From contig NZ_KB898041.1 of the NCBI RefSeq assembly GCF_000377345.1, positions 62,001 through 126,000 of the forward strand: a stretch of DNA of 64,000 nucleotides, given 5' to 3'. The notes below the pieces were generated by a model, which saw only the letters and a list, made by a program, of their open reading frames with translations, was not told where the DNA came from and ran no database searches. Of this stretch, positions 43,557 through 54,013 are shown piece by piece; positions within the stretch are counted from its first letter, which is position 1; the number at the start of each line of letters is the position of its first letter. Position numbers and translations under genes: made by a program. Origin of the DNA: Thioalkalivibrio sp. ALJ16 (GTDB lineage: Bacteria; Pseudomonadota; Gammaproteobacteria; Ectothiorhodospirales; Ectothiorhodospiraceae).

Positions 43557-44537
43557 ATGGCCCGCCTGCGCCAGTGGCTGTGCCGTCTCCTTCCGGGGAT
43601 GCTGCTGGGCGCGCTGGCGGCGGGTACGGCAGGGGCCGCCCCCTACGTGGAACCGCTGGAGCGCAGCGACTGGGCGCTGTTTGACGAGGCAGATGTCTGC
43701 CGCATCGAGCAGGCCGTGCGCCACGGTGGCAGCCTGTATTTCGAGATGCGGCCGGGGTTGTTGCCGGCCGCGTTCTGGCGCGCCCCGCACGCGCTGCCTG
43801 CGGATGCCGTCCCCCGTTTGCGTACCGGTGCTCCCGAATGGCTGCGGCCGGCCACGAAGGCGCCGCTGGATCTGCGGCTGCAGGCCTGGGACGAGCGTCG
43901 GTTCCGAGTCCCGCAGGGTCAGGTGCAAGCCCTGCAGGCGCGGCTGCTGGCGGGGCATGATGTGCGCATCGACTTTCCCGACAGCGAGGACTCGGTGCAG
44001 TTTCGCGGCATTCGCTTCGCCCTGCGCGCGCAGGAGTTCCGGGCCTGTGCCGGTGACCATGCCCTGCCCCCGGCGGCGCCGGAGACCGGGGCCCTGGGGC
44101 GCTGGAGCGTGCATTTCGAGACTGCCAGCGCAGGCCTCGACGCCGCGGCGCGCGCGACCCTCGGGCAGGCCGTTCAGGCCCTGGGAACGGCCGCGGCGCC
44201 GCGCATCCGGGTGGTCGGCTGGACCGATGCCGAAGGCCCGCTGGCGGTGAACCAGGCCCTCAGCCGCGAGCGCGCCCGCGCCGTGCGCAACGCCCTGGTC
44301 GAGGCCGGGATTGCGCGGGACAGGATCGAGATCGAGGCGCCGGGGGTGGACCCCGCCGCCGACGGCGAGCGAGCCGCCTCGCGGCGGGCCGACATCTGGT
44401 GGCTGGAGAGCGGCGAAGCGGCCGCCGATCCGGGGGGAATCCAGCCCCTCCAGGCCCCGGGTACGCCCCGCGCGGAAGACCCGGGCGGTGCGTCCGGGAC
44501 AACGCCTCCGGCGCCGGCGACGACCCCGGCGTGGTAG
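43557..44537 (+). CDS. OmpA-family protein, MotY-like
   Basis: A 326-residue secreted protein: signal peptide to about residue 27 (AAGTAGA), an N-terminal domain beginning [12 protein letters not shown] that recalls MotY of sodium-type flagellar motors, and an OmpA-like peptidoglycan-binding domain near residues 185-285 ([39 protein letters not shown]). The C-terminal 40 residues are Pro/Gly/Ala-rich. No other flagellar gene is in the window, so MotY function is tentative; a general envelope-anchor role is also possible. It follows lpdA by 6 bp. Confidence 0.68.
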   Translation: MARLRQWLCRLLPGMLLGALAAGTAGAAPYVEPLERSDWALFDEADVCRIEQAVRHGGSLYFEMRPGLLPAAFWRAPHALPADAVPRLRTGAPEWLRPATKAPLDLRLQAWDERRFRVPQGQVQALQARLLAGHDVRIDFPDSEDSVQFRGIRFALRAQEFRACAGDHALPPAAPETGALGRWSVHFETASAGLDAAARATLGQAVQALGTAAAPRIRVVGWTDAEGPLAVNQALSRERARAVRNALVEAGIARDRIEIEAPGVDPAADGERAASRRADIWWLESGEAAADPGGIQPLQAPGTPRAEDPGGASGTTPPAPATTPAW

Positions 44538-44592
44538 TCGCCCTGATCGAAAACGACTATACCTTCACGTTAAGACAAGGACAGGCCCTCTT

Positions 44593-45816
<1,224 letters not shown>

Positions 45817-45817
45817 C

Positions 45818-47848
45818 ATGACGGGGCCGGGCCGGGGGGATTCACCATTCGCGGCGACCGGGACCCGTCGCGCGCGAACCGGCTGGAGGTCTGGCGGCCT
45901 GGCCCTGCTGTTGCTTTGCCTGTGGTGGTCGCCACTGATGCCCGCGCTGGCGGAAGCGGCGTCGGAGTCGGCCGCGTCCGGTGAGGAACGCCTGGTGCTG
46001 GGGGTGCTTGCCCACCGCGGGCAGGAAGCCGCCCGCAACCAGTGGGGCCCGTTTGTCGAATACCTGACCGAGCAGGTGGAGGGCGCCCGCTTCGAACTCG
46101 AGGCGGTGGATAACGACGACCTTCAGGCCGCGGTGAGTGAAGGCCGCTTCGACCTGATCCTGACCAACAGCGGTTCCTACGTGATGCTGGAGCAGCGCCA
46201 CGGGATCTCGCGCATCGCCACCATGCAGCCGATGCAGGTGGGGCGTGACGAGGACCGCTTTGGCGCGGTGGTGGTCGCCCGCGCGGACCGTGATGATCTG
46301 GTCGAGCTTCGCGATCTGCGGGGGCAGCGCCTGTCTGCCGTGCATCCGGATGCCTTCGGTGGCTGGTGGATGACCTGGCGCGAACTGCAGGCTGCGGGGC
46401 TGGATGTGGAGCGCGACCTGGGAGCGCTGGTGTTTACCGGTTTCCCGGTCAGCCGCGGGCTGGACTGGGTCATAGAGGGCGAGGTCGATGCCGCGACCTT
46501 CCGCACCGGCATCCTCGAGGATCTGGCGGCGCGCGGGGATCCGCGGGTGGACCAGGTGCGCGTGGTGGGTGAGCGCGCGATCCCGGCATTCTCGCATCGT
46601 TCCAGTACCCGCTTGTATCCGGAATGGCCCCTGGCCATGCGCGGCGACCTGGATACCGAACTGGCCCACGCCATCCTGCTGGCGACGCTCGCGCTGGATG
46701 CGCAGCACCCGGTGAGCCGCGCCGCCGGCATTGGCGGCTGGGCGGCGCCGCGTTCCTATGAGGATGTGCACGCCCTGATGCACGAACTGGGTGTGGGGCT
46801 GTACGCCCCGCAACCCTTCGAGATCCTCGCCTGGCTGCGGGCGCATCTGGTATGGCTGGTTTCGGCCCTGGCGCTGCTGGCCGTGCTCGCCCTGCTGTAC
46901 GTCTCGCGCGTGCATGCCCGGGTCCGTCGCTCCGGCCGCAACCTCGAGCGCAGCATGGACGCGATGCCGGATGCGGTGGTGACGCTCGATGCCCACGGTG
47001 GTATCTCCTACATGAACCCGGCCGCGCGCGAACTGGCCGGCCTGACCCGGGATCAGGTCCTGGGTTGCTCGCTGGACCAGTTGCTGGACCTGCGCGAACT
47101 GGGTTCGGATCAGCCCCTGCTGCCGGCGGGTGCGCGCGGCGAAGGCCTGGAGCAGGCCCTGGGGGATCGTCGCGAGGCACGTCTGGTCCGGCGCGGTGGC
47201 CACGAGCTGATCGTCCGGATTGCACGGACGGGGCTGGATCCGGTGCTCGGAAGCTCGGTCCGCACCGTGCTGGTGGTGACCGATGTCTCCGAGGAACGCA
47301 AGCTGGTGGACCGGCTGGTGCACGAGGCCAGCCATGACGGGCTTACCGGGCTGCTCAACCGGCGCGCCTTCGAGCGCGAGCTGGAGATCGCCATGCATGC
47401 CGCGCGCGAGAACCGGGCCGTCTCCAGCCTGCTGCTGGTGGATCTGGATTATTTCAAGGACGTCAACGATCGTCATGGCCACCGCGTCGGTGACGAACTC
47501 CTGCGCCAGGTGGCCCATGTGCTGCGCCAGCTGACCCGTGGCCATGACGCGGTCGCGCGCATCGGCGGGGACGAATTCGCCATCATCGCGCGGGACAGCA
47601 ACGCCGAGTACGCGCGCATCCTCGGGCAGCGCATCTGCTCGGCGCTGGCGGACCGGCCGTTGCAGGTGGAGGCCCGGGACGTCACCATTGGGGCCTCTGT
47701 CGGCGTGGTGGAGCTTGGTGCGGACGTGCCCGGTGTGGACGAGGCCTTCGTGGCCGCCGACCGTGCCTGTTATCAGGCCAAGCACCGCGGCCGTGGTCAG
47801 GTCGGGATCGCCCGCAAGTCCGACATTCACCCGATTACCGGGGCCTGA
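45818..47848 (+). CDS. Diguanylate cyclase with PhnD-like periplasmic sensor
   Basis: A 676-residue signalling protein. After a signal/anchor helix (near residue 28-44) comes a PhnD/phosphonate-binding-like domain (about 55-310, LVLGVLAHRGQEAARNQWGPF), a membrane helix near 345-365, a PAS domain near 385-490 (MDAMPDAVVTLDAHGGISYMN) and a GGDEF domain (about 510-670). The active-site motif RIGGDEFAII is intact and RGHD upstream is an inhibitory I-site, so it should make c-di-GMP. No EAL domain. Ligand unknown. ATG 45818 is used, 2 bp after the argG stop; ATG 45813 is out of frame. Confidence 0.87.
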   Translation: MTGPGRGDSPFAATGTRRARTGWRSGGLALLLLCLWWSPLMPALAEAASESAASGEERLVLGVLAHRGQEAARNQWGPFVEYLTEQVEGARFELEAVDNDDLQAAVSEGRFDLILTNSGSYVMLEQRHGISRIATMQPMQVGRDEDRFGAVVVARADRDDLVELRDLRGQRLSAVHPDAFGGWWMTWRELQAAGLDVERDLGALVFTGFPVSRGLDWVIEGEVDAATFRTGILEDLAARGDPRVDQVRVVGERAIPAFSHRSSTRLYPEWPLAMRGDLDTELAHAILLATLALDAQHPVSRAAGIGGWAAPRSYEDVHALMHELGVGLYAPQPFEILAWLRAHLVWLVSALALLAVLALLYVSRVHARVRRSGRNLERSMDAMPDAVVTLDAHGGISYMNPAARELAGLTRDQVLGCSLDQLLDLRELGSDQPLLPAGARGEGLEQALGDRREARLVRRGGHELIVRIARTGLDPVLGSSVRTVLVVTDVSEERKLVDRLVHEASHDGLTGLLNRRAFERELEIAMHAARENRAVSSLLLVDLDYFKDVNDRHGHRVGDELLRQVAHVLRQLTRGHDAVARIGGDEFAIIARDSNAEYARILGQRICSALADRPLQVEARDVTIGASVGVVELGADVPGVDEAFVAADRACYQAKHRGRGQVGIARKSDIHPITGA

Positions 47849-47925
47849 CCACGCGCGGTGCCCGCGCCGGCCGTGCCGACGGGCGCCTGTATGACCATGG
47901 GCGTCCGGATCACAAAAGGAATCAC

Positions 47926-48711
47926 ATGACTGTTTTTCCCCGCTTGCGAACGGGCCTGCTGGCCATGCTGCTTCTTTTTCTGGCCGGCTGCGCGACGGTG
48001 CCCAGCGAAGACCGCCACCCGGACGACCCGTGGGAGTCCTATAACCGTGCGGTGTTCGAGATCAACCAGGATTTCGACCAGTCACTGCTGCGCCCGGCGG
48101 CGGTGCAGTATCAGCGTCTGCCCGATCCGGTGCAGACAGGGGTCGGGAACTTCTTCTCGAACCTGAATGACTTCAGCGTGCTGTTCAATAACCTGTTGCA
48201 GGGCAACTTCGAGAATGCCGCCTCCGATACCGGTCGCATCCTGTTCAACAGCACCTTCGGGCTGTTCGGCCTGATCGATGTCGCCTCGCCGATGGGGCTG
48301 GAAAAGAACAACGAGGACTTTGGCCAGACCCTTGGCGTCTGGGGCGTGCCCCGCGGGCCCTACCTGCAGCTGCCGCTGCTGGGGCCGAGCACCGCGCGTG
48401 ATGCCCCTGCGCGGATCGTCGACGGCTACACCAGTCCGCTTTACCACACGAATCTGCGCAAGGATCACACCGGCTGGTGGGTGGGGCTGATTGCGCTGGA
48501 CGTCATCGACCTGCGTGCCGGCCTGATCTCCACCGAGCGCATGCTGGAACAGCTGTCGGATGACCCCTACATCGCGATGCGCGAGGCCTGGCTGCAGCGG
48601 CGCGATTACCTTGTGCGCGGCTCCAGCGACGAACGCGCCACCGAGATGCTGGACGAACTGGACGAGCTCGAGGCCCTGGAGGCCATGGAGTCCGAGGAGG
48701 AGGCGCGGTGA
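47926..48711 (+). CDS. mlaA: Outer-membrane lipid asymmetry lipoprotein MlaA (VacJ)
   Basis: MlaA removes phospholipids from the outer leaflet of the outer membrane. The 261-residue product is a lipoprotein (lipobox LAGC, Cys22) with the family segments DPWESYNRAVFEINQDFD, GNFFSNLNDF, NNLLQGNFENAASDTGRILFNST and EDFGQTLGVWGVPRGPYL. The C-terminus is a Glu-rich tail. The mlaBCDEF genes are not in the window. AAAGGA precedes the ATG by 6 bp. Its stop overlaps the next gene. Confidence 0.94.
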   Translation: MTVFPRLRTGLLAMLLLFLAGCATVPSEDRHPDDPWESYNRAVFEINQDFDQSLLRPAAVQYQRLPDPVQTGVGNFFSNLNDFSVLFNNLLQGNFENAASDTGRILFNSTFGLFGLIDVASPMGLEKNNEDFGQTLGVWGVPRGPYLQLPLLGPSTARDAPARIVDGYTSPLYHTNLRKDHTGWWVGLIALDVIDLRAGLISTERMLEQLSDDPYIAMREAWLQRRDYLVRGSSDERATEMLDELDELEALEAMESEEEAR

Positions 48712-49232
48712 ACGGCCTGGCGGCCATGCTGAACATCCTGCGTCTGAGGGCCGGCCCGCAGGATCTGCCGGCGGACAACGGCACCCTGGTGTTCTGGGTG
48801 GGTATTGCGCTGATCGCCGGGATGGTGATCGGGATTCCACTGTACGGTTTTGGTGGGGCCCTGGCGCTGAACGTGATGGATCTGGTGGTGCTGTATGCCT
48901 TCGTGGCCATCGTGCTGGGGGTGCGCGGGGTGCCGGACCGATGGCGCCAGACCTTCACCGCGATGGCCGGAACCGGCGCCATTCTCGGTCTGCTGATGGC
49001 CCTGCTGATGCTGCTGGCGGGCGGCCCGGACCCGGGGCGCGAACCGGAGGACATCGCCACGGGTGTGGTCCTCGGGATGCTGACGCTGCTGGCGTGGTTG
49101 CTGCTCGTGTTCGGACATATCCTGCAGCAGGCGCTGGACATGGGGTCGCGTCTGGTCGGCATGCTGCTGGCACTGGGCTACATCGTGATCTCCAGCGCGA
49201 TCACGCAGACCGCGATCGGGCTGTTGCAGTGA
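48708..49232 (+). CDS. Integral membrane protein, Yip1-like
   Basis: A 174-residue protein with about five hydrophobic helices, for example LVFWVGIALIAGMVIGIPLY, VMDLVVLYAFVAIVLGVRGV, GAILGLLMALLMLLAGG and VLGMLTLLAWLLLVFGHIL. It may belong to the Yip1 superfamily; function is unknown. GTG 48708 overlaps the mlaA stop (GTGA) and its stop overlaps the mpl start (GTGA), so it is coupled to both. A link to outer-membrane lipid transport is only suggested by position. Confidence 0.7.
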   Translation: MNGLAAMLNILRLRAGPQDLPADNGTLVFWVGIALIAGMVIGIPLYGFGGALALNVMDLVVLYAFVAIVLGVRGVPDRWRQTFTAMAGTGAILGLLMALLMLLAGGPDPGREPEDIATGVVLGMLTLLAWLLLVFGHILQQALDMGSRLVGMLLALGYIVISSAITQTAIGLLQ

Positions 49233-50617
49233 GCGCCGGACACCTCCACGTGCTCGGTATCGGCGGCACCTTCATGGGCGGACTGGCCCAGCTCGCGCGT
49301 GCGCGCGGCTATCGGGTCACCGGGTCCGACCAGAAGCTGTACCCGCCGATGAGCGAACAGCTGGAGCAGGCCGGCATCGACTGGCACGAGGGGCACGACC
49401 CGGCGACCCTGCCGGAGCAGGGACCGGTCGTGGTTGGCAACGTGATGACCCGGGGCATGCCGGTCATCGAGGCGCTGCTGGATCGCGGCCTGTCCTATAC
49501 CTCCGGTCCGCAGTGGCTGGCCGAGCATGTGCTGCATGACCGCTGGGTTCTGGCGGTGGCCGGTACCCACGGCAAGACCACGACCGCCAGCCTGCTGGCC
49601 TGGATCCTGGAACATGCGGGCCTGCAACCGGGCTTCCTGATCGGCGGCGTGCCCGGCAACTTCGGTGTCAGCGCACGGATGGGCGAGGCCCCGTTCTTCG
49701 TGATCGAGGCGGACGAATACGACTCCGCCTTTTTCGACAAGCGTGCGAAGTTCGTCCACTACCGCCCGCGTACCCTGGTGCTGAACAACCTCGAGTTCGA
49801 CCACGCGGACATCTACCCGGACCTGGCCGCGATCGAGCGCCAGTTCCATCACCTGGTGCGCACCGTGCCGGGCCAGGGCCTGATCCTGACGCCCGCAGGC
49901 GATGCCGCGCTGGAACGGGTGCTGGAGATGGGCTGCTGGACCCCGGTGGAACGCCTGAGCACCGCGCCCGCTTCGGGGGCGGCGCCGGCGCTGGCCGCCC
50001 GCGCGCTGAATGCCGATGCCTCCGAGTTCGAGGTGCTGGCGGATGAGGTCGTGGTCGGTCGAGTCGCGTGGTCGATGAGCGGTCGCCACAACCTGGCGAA
50101 CGCCCTGGCGGCCCTGGGCGCGGCGCGGCATGCCGGGGTGCCGCTGGCGGCGGGTATTGCCGCGCTGCCCGAATTCCGCGGCGTGCGGCGCCGCCAGGAA
50201 CTGCGCGCCGAGATCGACGGGGTCCGCGTGATCGACGACTTTGCCCATCACCCCACGGCGATCCGCCTGACCCTGGAGGGGCTGCGCGGACAGGTGGCCC
50301 CGGGCGGGCGGCTGGTCGCCATCCTCGAGCCGCGCTCCAACACCATGCGCATGGGCGTGCATGCCGAGGCCCTGGGCGCGGCGCTGGCGCAGGCCGATGC
50401 GGTGCACCTGTACCACGCACCGGAGATCGACTGGTCCACCGATGGTCTGCAGCAGCAACTCGGCGGGCAGCTGTCCGTGGCACGCGATATCGAATCCCTG
50501 TTGCAGGGGATTCTTGCCACGGTGCGCGCTGGCGATACGCTGGTGATCATGAGCAACGGAGGCTTCGACGGGCTGCACCTGCGCCTGATCGAAGCCCTGC
50601 AGGGAACGCCCGCATGA
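49229..50617 (+). CDS. mpl: UDP-MurNAc:L-Ala-gamma-D-Glu-meso-Dap ligase
   Basis: Mpl reuses the murein tripeptide in peptidoglycan recycling. The 462-residue Mur-ligase product has [18 protein letters not shown] at the N-terminus, the ATP loop [17 protein letters not shown] near residue 110-125, [14 protein letters not shown] and [11 protein letters not shown]. It lacks the exact MurC C-terminal pattern and matches Mpl in gene order (mpl-ubiX, as in many gammaproteobacteria). GTG 49229 overlaps the upstream stop; its own stop overlaps the ubiX ATG (ATGA). Confidence 0.93.
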   Translation: MSAGHLHVLGIGGTFMGGLAQLARARGYRVTGSDQKLYPPMSEQLEQAGIDWHEGHDPATLPEQGPVVVGNVMTRGMPVIEALLDRGLSYTSGPQWLAEHVLHDRWVLAVAGTHGKTTTASLLAWILEHAGLQPGFLIGGVPGNFGVSARMGEAPFFVIEADEYDSAFFDKRAKFVHYRPRTLVLNNLEFDHADIYPDLAAIERQFHHLVRTVPGQGLILTPAGDAALERVLEMGCWTPVERLSTAPASGAAPALAARALNADASEFEVLADEVVVGRVAWSMSGRHNLANALAALGAARHAGVPLAAGIAALPEFRGVRRRQELRAEIDGVRVIDDFAHHPTAIRLTLEGLRGQVAPGGRLVAILEPRSNTMRMGVHAEALGAALAQADAVHLYHAPEIDWSTDGLQQQLGGQLSVARDIESLLQGILATVRAGDTLVIMSNGGFDGLHLRLIEALQGTPA

Positions 50618-51249
50618 GTGAACGCCCGCGCAGCATCTCTCTGGCCCTGACCGGTGCCTCCGGGGCCCCCTATGGCCTGCGCCTGCTGCAGTGTCTGGTG
50701 GAGTCCGGGGTCCAGGTGCACCTGATGCTGTCGAAGCCGGCCCAGGTCGTCCTCGGTCTGGAGACGGACCTGGACGTGCCGGGCCGTCCGGTGGAGATCG
50801 CGCGCTACTTCACCGAACTCTACGGCGCGGCCACGGACCAGATTCACTGCTACGGGGCGGAGCAGTGGACCGCACCGGTGGCCAGCGGCTCCGCCGTGCC
50901 GGAGGCGATGGTGGTCTGCCCCTGTACCACGGCGACCGTATCGGCGATCGCGACCGGGGCCTCGCGCGGCCTGATCGAGCGCGCTGCCGACGTGGTCCTC
51001 AAGGAGCGGCGTCGGCTGCTGCTGGTGGTGCGCGAGACCCCGTTCTCCGAGATCCATCTGGAAAACATGCTGCGTCTGGCGCGCATGGGCGCGGTGGTGA
51101 TGCCGGCCAACCCGGCCTTTTATCACCGGCCGCAGTCGATCGACGACCTGGTCGATTTCATGGTCGCGCGGGTGCTGGATCACCTCGGGGTGGAGCATAC
51201 TCTGGGGCCGCGCTGGGGGATGTCGCCCCCGCCGGGAGAGGACGCATGA
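50614..51249 (+). CDS. ubiX: Flavin prenyltransferase UbiX
   Basis: UbiX makes prenylated FMN, the cofactor of the decarboxylase UbiD in ubiquinone synthesis. The 211-residue product has [20 protein letters not shown] near residue 8 (FMN loop), [28 protein letters not shown] in the middle (the Ser/Thr and Gly-rich pattern), and [22 protein letters not shown]. Length matches the family. It overlaps mpl and the next gene by 4 bp each. No ubiD is in the window. Confidence 0.94.
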   Translation: MSERPRSISLALTGASGAPYGLRLLQCLVESGVQVHLMLSKPAQVVLGLETDLDVPGRPVEIARYFTELYGAATDQIHCYGAEQWTAPVASGSAVPEAMVVCPCTTATVSAIATGASRGLIERAADVVLKERRRLLLVVRETPFSEIHLENMLRLARMGAVVMPANPAFYHRPQSIDDLVDFMVARVLDHLGVEHTLGPRWGMSPPPGEDA

Positions 51250-51848
51250 GCACGTTGCCGCTGTTTCCGCTGAATACGGTGTTGTTCCCCGAGGGGTTGC
51301 TGCCCCTGCGGATCTTCGAGACACGCTATCTGGATATGGTGCGGCGCTGTCTGCGCGACGACGGACGTTTCGTGATCGTGGCGACCGAACCCCGGCGCGA
51401 CTCCGACGCGCCGCCGTCGGAGACCGACCCGTCGGTCGGCTTTCATGGCGTCGGCACCGAGGCGGCGATCGTGGACTGGGATCAGCGCCCGGACGGGCTG
51501 CTGGGCATCCTGGTGAAAGGCGAGGGCCGGCGTGTGATTCGCAATGCCCGGCGGGCTGACGACGGCCTGTGGCTGGGCGAGGTGGAGCCGCTGCAGGAAT
51601 ACCCGGACGTCAGCCTGCCGGTGGACTACGCCTCGCTGGCGGACCTGCTGGAGCGTCTGCTGGATCAGCTGGGCACGCCGTGGTCGCACCTGGAACGGCG
51701 CTTTGATGACTCCACCTGGGTCGCCGCACGCCTGACCGAGCTGCTGCCCATTGACCTGGAGATCAAGCAGCAGTTGCTGGAGGCGGACGACCCGATCGAG
51801 CGCCTGGAGCGCCTGCGAGCGGCCATGCTCGCGGCATCGAAATCCTGA
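51246..51848 (+). CDS. LON substrate-binding-domain protein
   Basis: A 200-residue protein consisting of the N-terminal domain of Lon protease only: [29 protein letters not shown] opens it, then [12 protein letters not shown] and an acidic C-terminal helix region. No ATPase or peptidase part. Such proteins are common in gammaproteobacteria, often after ubiX, and their function is unknown. The ATG overlaps the ubiX stop (ATGA). It is the last gene of the mlaA-to-LON operon. Confidence 0.9.
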   Translation: MSTLPLFPLNTVLFPEGLLPLRIFETRYLDMVRRCLRDDGRFVIVATEPRRDSDAPPSETDPSVGFHGVGTEAAIVDWDQRPDGLLGILVKGEGRRVIRNARRADDGLWLGEVEPLQEYPDVSLPVDYASLADLLERLLDQLGTPWSHLERRFDDSTWVAARLTELLPIDLEIKQQLLEADDPIERLERLRAAMLAASKS

Positions 51849-51865
51849 AACCCTGCGGCGGGGCT

Positions 51866-51890
51866 GTTAAGGTTTCGGCACACACTTAAC
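51866..51890. promoter_or_regulatory. Inverted repeat upstream of the thioredoxin gene
   Basis: GTTAAG and CTTAAC, 13 bp apart, lie 15 bp before the thioredoxin ATG. It could be an operator; nothing in the window confirms it. Confidence 0.25.
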
Positions 51891-51904
51891 TGGAGCCCGC
51901 CATC

Positions 51905-52291
51905 ATGGCCGTTCAGGAACTCACGCAGGACAACTTCGAATCCACCATCACCGGAAACGGTATCGTCATTCTGGACTTCTGGGCCCCGTGGTGCGGCCCG
52001 TGCCAGCAGTTCGCCCCGACCTTCGAAGAGGCCTCCGGCAAGCATGACGATGTCGTCTTTGCCAAGGTGAACACCGATGAAGAACAGGGTATTGCCGGTG
52101 CCTTCCAGATCCGCTCCATCCCCACGCTGATGATCTTTCGCGACCAGATCATCGTGTTCTCCCAGCCCGGCGTCCTCTCGGGCGGCCAGCTGGACGAGGT
52201 GCTGGGCAAGGTGCGCGAACTCGACATGGACCAGGTGCGCGCCGATATCGAGCGTCAGCAGCAAGAGGCGCAGCAGGCCGGCGGTGCCTGA
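51905..52291 (+). CDS. Thioredoxin
   Basis: A 128-residue thioredoxin with the active site WAPWCGPCQQF (Cys30, Cys33) and the cis-proline region SIPTLMIFRDQ near residue 76-86. The C-terminal 25 residues are a Gln-rich charged helix beyond the usual 105-110. It is cytoplasmic (no signal peptide). It has its own transcription unit: a 56-bp gap from the preceding gene, and a good terminator downstream. Possible substrates are unknown. Confidence 0.92.
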   Translation: MAVQELTQDNFESTITGNGIVILDFWAPWCGPCQQFAPTFEEASGKHDDVVFAKVNTDEEQGIAGAFQIRSIPTLMIFRDQIIVFSQPGVLSGGQLDEVLGKVRELDMDQVRADIERQQQEAQQAGGA

Positions 52292-52344
52292 GCGTATCCA
52301 GCGCACAACCTGACCGCGCGGGCCCGCCCTGGGCCCGCAGCCAG

Positions 52345-52376
52345 AACCCGGCCGGGCCTGCCCCTGCCGGGTTTTT
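52345..52376 (+). terminator. Rho-independent terminator after thioredoxin gene
   Basis: AACCCGGC (52345-52352) pairs with GCCGGGTT (52366-52373), loop of 13, and the stem runs into TTTTT (52372-52376). It stands 54 bp after the stop codon. Confidence 0.7.
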
Positions 52377-52416
52377 GCATGTGGGGCGTGGCCAACGTCC
52401 GTAGAATAGCCCTGAC

Positions 52417-52436
52417 GAAACACTAATCAGTGTTTC
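52417..52436. repeat. Short hairpin made from the foldback terminus sequence
   Basis: GAAACACT (52417-52424) and AGTGTTTC (52429-52436) form an 8-bp hairpin around AATC. This is the terminal sequence of the CTAG foldback family with its mirror image and nothing between. It lies upstream of the AEC permease gene. Confidence 0.55.
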
Positions 52437-52514
52437 CCGAGTGGGGCGGGTCGCGCCCCGTCATGGGAAGGATGCCGTCGCCATGCCCCGACCGCGCAAG
52501 GAGTTCGGTAGCTG

Positions 52515-53456
52515 ATGCTGGCCGTAATGACCCAGATGGGGGCGCTCATCGTAGCGGGCGTGATCTGGCGCGCGCTGCGGCCCGGCGGGCTGGACGCCGA
52601 CACCGCGCGGCGCGTCCTGACCACGCTGGTCTACTACCTGCTGCTGCCGGCCCTGGTGCTCCAGGTGCTGTGGACCGCGCCGTTGGGACTGGACTCATTG
52701 CGCATTGCCCTGGTCGCCGGGCTCACCGTGCTGGCCATGGTGGCGGTCACCTTGCTGGCCTGCCGGATCTGCATGGCGGAACGTGCGGCCATTGGCGCCA
52801 TGCTGCTGGCGGCTGCCTGGCCGAACGCGACCTATCTGGGGCTCCCGATCCTCGACAGCCTGTTCGGGGATGCCGGGCGGGCAGTTGCCATCCAGTACGA
52901 CCTGTTCGCCTGTCTGCCACTGGTGCTGACGCTCGGCGTGCTGCTGGCACGCCGCTACGGCGACCCCGAGGCCGTGCGCCTGTACGGCGGTGGCAGCCCG
53001 CTGCGGGGGCTGGCCGCGGTGCCTTCGATCTGGGCGGCCGTCGTGGGGGTGGCCCTCAACCTGGCCGGTGTCCCACTGCTCGACTGGCTGGATATATTCC
53101 TTGGTTTCCTGGCCGATAGTGTCGCGCCCCTGATGCTGTTTTCGCTGGGGCTGGCCCTGGTATTCAACCGCTTTCGCGGGCGTGATGCGCGACCCCTGGC
53201 GGTGGTCGCCGTGGTGCAGCTGGTGCTGGCCCCGGTGTTTGCGCTGGGGCTGGTGCTGTCGATCGGGCTGGAGGGTGTCCCGGGTGTCGGGTCGGTGCTG
53301 GAGGCGGCGATGCCGGCGATGGTGCTGGGGCTGGTCTTCTGTGACCGGTTCCGGCTGGATACCGGGCTCTATGCGGCGGCGGTGACGCTGACGACGGCGC
53401 TGTCGCTGATCACCCTTCCGCTGTGGTTTGCCCTCGCCACCCATCTAATCACCTGA
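52515..53456 (+). CDS. AEC-family auxin-efflux-type permease
   Basis: A 313-residue inner-membrane protein with about ten hydrophobic helices. Family-like segments are LVYYLLLPALVLQVLWTAPL in the first third, AAAWPNATYLGLPILDSLFG in the middle and MLFSLGLALVFNRFRG near residue 215. AEC carriers (for example MdcF) export or import carboxylates; no substrate can be assigned. ATG 52515 is 13 codons before the first hydrophobic run. No close ribosome site is seen. Confidence 0.85.
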   Translation: MLAVMTQMGALIVAGVIWRALRPGGLDADTARRVLTTLVYYLLLPALVLQVLWTAPLGLDSLRIALVAGLTVLAMVAVTLLACRICMAERAAIGAMLLAAAWPNATYLGLPILDSLFGDAGRAVAIQYDLFACLPLVLTLGVLLARRYGDPEAVRLYGGGSPLRGLAAVPSIWAAVVGVALNLAGVPLLDWLDIFLGFLADSVAPLMLFSLGLALVFNRFRGRDARPLAVVAVVQLVLAPVFALGLVLSIGLEGVPGVGSVLEAAMPAMVLGLVFCDRFRLDTGLYAAAVTLTTALSLITLPLWFALATHLIT

Positions 53457-53481
53457 CCTTCGGGGGGATCCCCCGCCGTCT

Positions 53482-53965
53482 GTTTGTGGCTGGTCCTGGA
53501 TTGGACTCCGTGTTTACGGTGCTTTCGGTCCGCATACTGCCGAGCGCTGACTCGCCAGCGCACCCCGAGGTACTTTCTTGCTTGCCCAAGAAAGTACCCA
53601 AAGAAGGGCACCCGGATTCCGCCCGGGGACCTTGCTCCAGGGCTCTCGGGCCGGCGGCGCTGAACTCGCTACGCTGCGCTCCGCTCAGGCATCCAGCGCC
53701 TTCTCCCGGCCCGAGAACCCTTCCGCAAGGGGCTCCATACGGGAGGGGAAGGTCAAGACAGAAGGTATTCCGGCTTCACGAAACAACAATGGGCCCTGCC
53801 GCCTGAAAGCCCCCGGCGCCCGCTGGCGAGTCAGCGCTTGGCATACGGCCGGACGAAGGCAGCGTAAACACCCGATGACGAACCAGGACCAGCCACCAAC
53901 AGCGTAGGCGTCGGACCGAAGGCACCGTATAAACACCGAGTTGCGAGCCAGGTCTAGCCACCGCC
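53482..53965. repeat. Nested long inverted-repeat element
   Basis: Fills the 557-bp gene-free gap between the AEC and TauE genes. Outer arms: GTTTGTGGCTGGTCCTGG and on (53482-53565), with its complement ending CCAGGACCAGCCACCAAC (53816-53900). Inside are a perfect 10-bp hairpin TACTTTCTTG/CAAGAAAGTA (53571-53596), and further pairings around CTCTCGGGCCGG and CCGGCCCGAGA. A third partial copy of the arm, direct to the right one, follows (53910-53965). The AAGAAAGTACCCAAAGAAGG segment resembles a repeat seen in many proteobacteria. No convincing gene. Confidence 0.75.
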
Positions 53966-54013
53966 ATGGCACAACCGCCCGTTTACGCACGGGGGAGCGC
54001 TGACCCATTGGGG

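Noticed and set aside
53423-53907. Small frames in the 53.5-kb gap
   Set aside because: They run across a nested inverted repeat and have no ribosome site or recognisable protein features.
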